Source of the DNA: Phytophthora quininea
Lineage: Eukaryota > Oomycota > Peronosporomycetes > Peronosporales > Peronosporaceae
Assembly: GCA_011947345.1 (NCBI GenBank)
Contig: JAAVTG010000350.1
Location: 1-64,000, forward strand
DNA: 64,000 bases
Reading direction: 5' to 3'
Below, piece after piece: positions 63,115 through 64,000 of the stretch. The notes under the pieces are model-generated. The model searched no databases. It was not told the DNA's origin and saw nothing but the letters and a program-made list of their open reading frames with translations. Numbering within the stretch: the stretch's first letter is position 1; each line of letters begins with the position of its first letter. The translations under genes and the position numbers were made by a program.

Positions 63115-64000
63115 TTATCTCTGACTGGTCTCCCAGTTCTTGGGCTGGTACACAGGGGCCTTCGACTTTGGCAGAGCGGTCTTGCCCAGAATGATGTCGG
63201 CAGCCTTCTCCGCAATCATAATCGTCGGCCCGTTCAGGTTGCCGCTCACGATATTCGGCATGATGGACGAGTCGACCACGCGCAGGTTCTCCACTCCGTG
63301 CACGCGGGTCTCCGGATCAACGACCGTGTTGTCGTCCACACCCATTCGGTTCGTGCACGACGGGTGGTACGCGCTCTCCGTGTTCTGACGGATCCACGAG
63401 TCGATTTGGTCATCGGTTTGCACGTCCTTGGACGGCGAGATCGGGTCGGTGCGGTAGTCGTCGAACGCCTTCTGCTTCATGATCTCACGCGTGAGCTTGA
63501 CGCCCGTACGCATGTCCACGAGATCTTGCTCCACGCTCAGGTAGTTGGGCTCGATGATCGGGTGTTCGTGCGGATTGTTGCTGCGAAGCTTGAGCCAACC
63601 GCGACTAAGAGCGCGCATGGGCGAGCAATGGGCCTGAATGGCGTGGTACGATCCAGGAGTAAGCTGGCCAGTCAGCGATCCCGGCAGGAAATGGTACTGC
63701 AAGTCCGGGTGGCGCTTGCCTGGAGCACTGCGAATGAATCCGCCCGACTCGAGGTGAGCCGAGGCCCCCATACCAGTCTGGCGGAAGATCCACTCGAGTC
63801 CAATAGCAACCATCTTGTGCGGGTACTTCCTGTGAAAAGGCAACAACATTCACATCAGCGAACTCATCTGGAAGCCTATAAATCCGTCAACTAACGTACC
63901 AAGTGGCGTTGTGCAGCGTAATCGGCTGCTTGCATCCGTACTGGATGTACATGTCCAAGTGGTCCTCCATGTTCTGGCCCACAGCAGGCACATGCTGCAC
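63115..64000 (-). CDS. GMC oxidoreductase (choline-dehydrogenase-like), 3' part
   Basis: Minus strand; stop at 63115, upstream end beyond the window. Exons 63115-63829 and 63900-64000 with a 70-bp GT-AG intron; the splice restores a Trp codon. The protein has [12 protein letters not shown] near the window edge, then [12 protein letters not shown], and [12 protein letters not shown], with the His expected in GMC active sites, and the family C-terminal signature [20 protein letters not shown]. Family members use FAD to oxidise choline or related alcohols. It is a paralogue of the fragment at 1-222. The final SQR is unlike a classical SKL peroxisomal signal. Confidence 0.93.

Overview
The window looks like an oomycete nuclear genome, most likely Phytophthora or another member of the Peronosporales. 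Short introns (about 60-80 bp) with GTRNGT donors, dense and often decayed transposons of types common in oomycetes, and a secreted protein with a degenerate RxLR-dEER layout all point there. Nothing bacterial or viral stands out.

Layout. Bases 1-222 hold the 3' end of a GMC (choline-dehydrogenase-like) oxidoreductase on the + strand, and a paralogue on the - strand fills 63115-64000, so two related genes face each other across the window. Between them, about 0.9-51.5 kb is a nested mobile-element landscape: a solo LTR (931-1791), a broken Ty3/gypsy element (2.8-6.6 kb), MULE and Ulp1-protease remnants (6.6-9.9 kb), an internally deleted pogo element with 27-bp TIRs and TA duplications (11442-12572), Helitron-like copy 1 (about 12.6-24.65 kb), a 739-bp Harbinger derivative (25640-26378), a second Harbinger fragment, a hAT remnant (27.3-29.4 kb), a second solo LTR (29979-30842), a mariner fragment, Helitron-like copy 2 (about 32-49.56 kb) and a Tc1/mariner element (49565-51455). 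From 52 to 63 kb there is a compact host-gene block: an SDHAF3-like LYR protein, an RGS-DENN protein, TIMELESS, a candidate secreted effector, and a zinc-ribbon/PDZ-like protein.

The most interesting structure is the pair of Helitron-like blocks. Each has a Rep-helicase gene followed by the same four genes in the same order and orientation: A (minus strand; cupin/2OG-like with a finger-like tail), B (small OB-fold-like protein in three exons), C (Myb/SANT-like, resembling DUF6818 proteins) and a divergent histone H4. Each ends in a related CCCGGG-type hairpin followed by AGCTAT. Both H4 copies replace Lys20 with Tyr. Copy 2 also carries three paralogous coiled-coil proteins with acidic tails between H4 and the hairpin. 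I infer a large Helitron-like element with a conserved chromatin and DNA-binding cargo. Both copies are now decayed, though copy-1 gene A and both H4 genes are uninterrupted.

Caution: many reading frames, including those of single-copy host genes that should be functional (TIMELESS, RGS-DENN, the PDZ-like gene), are broken by single missing bases, often in short homopolymers. Part of the apparent decay may be assembly error.
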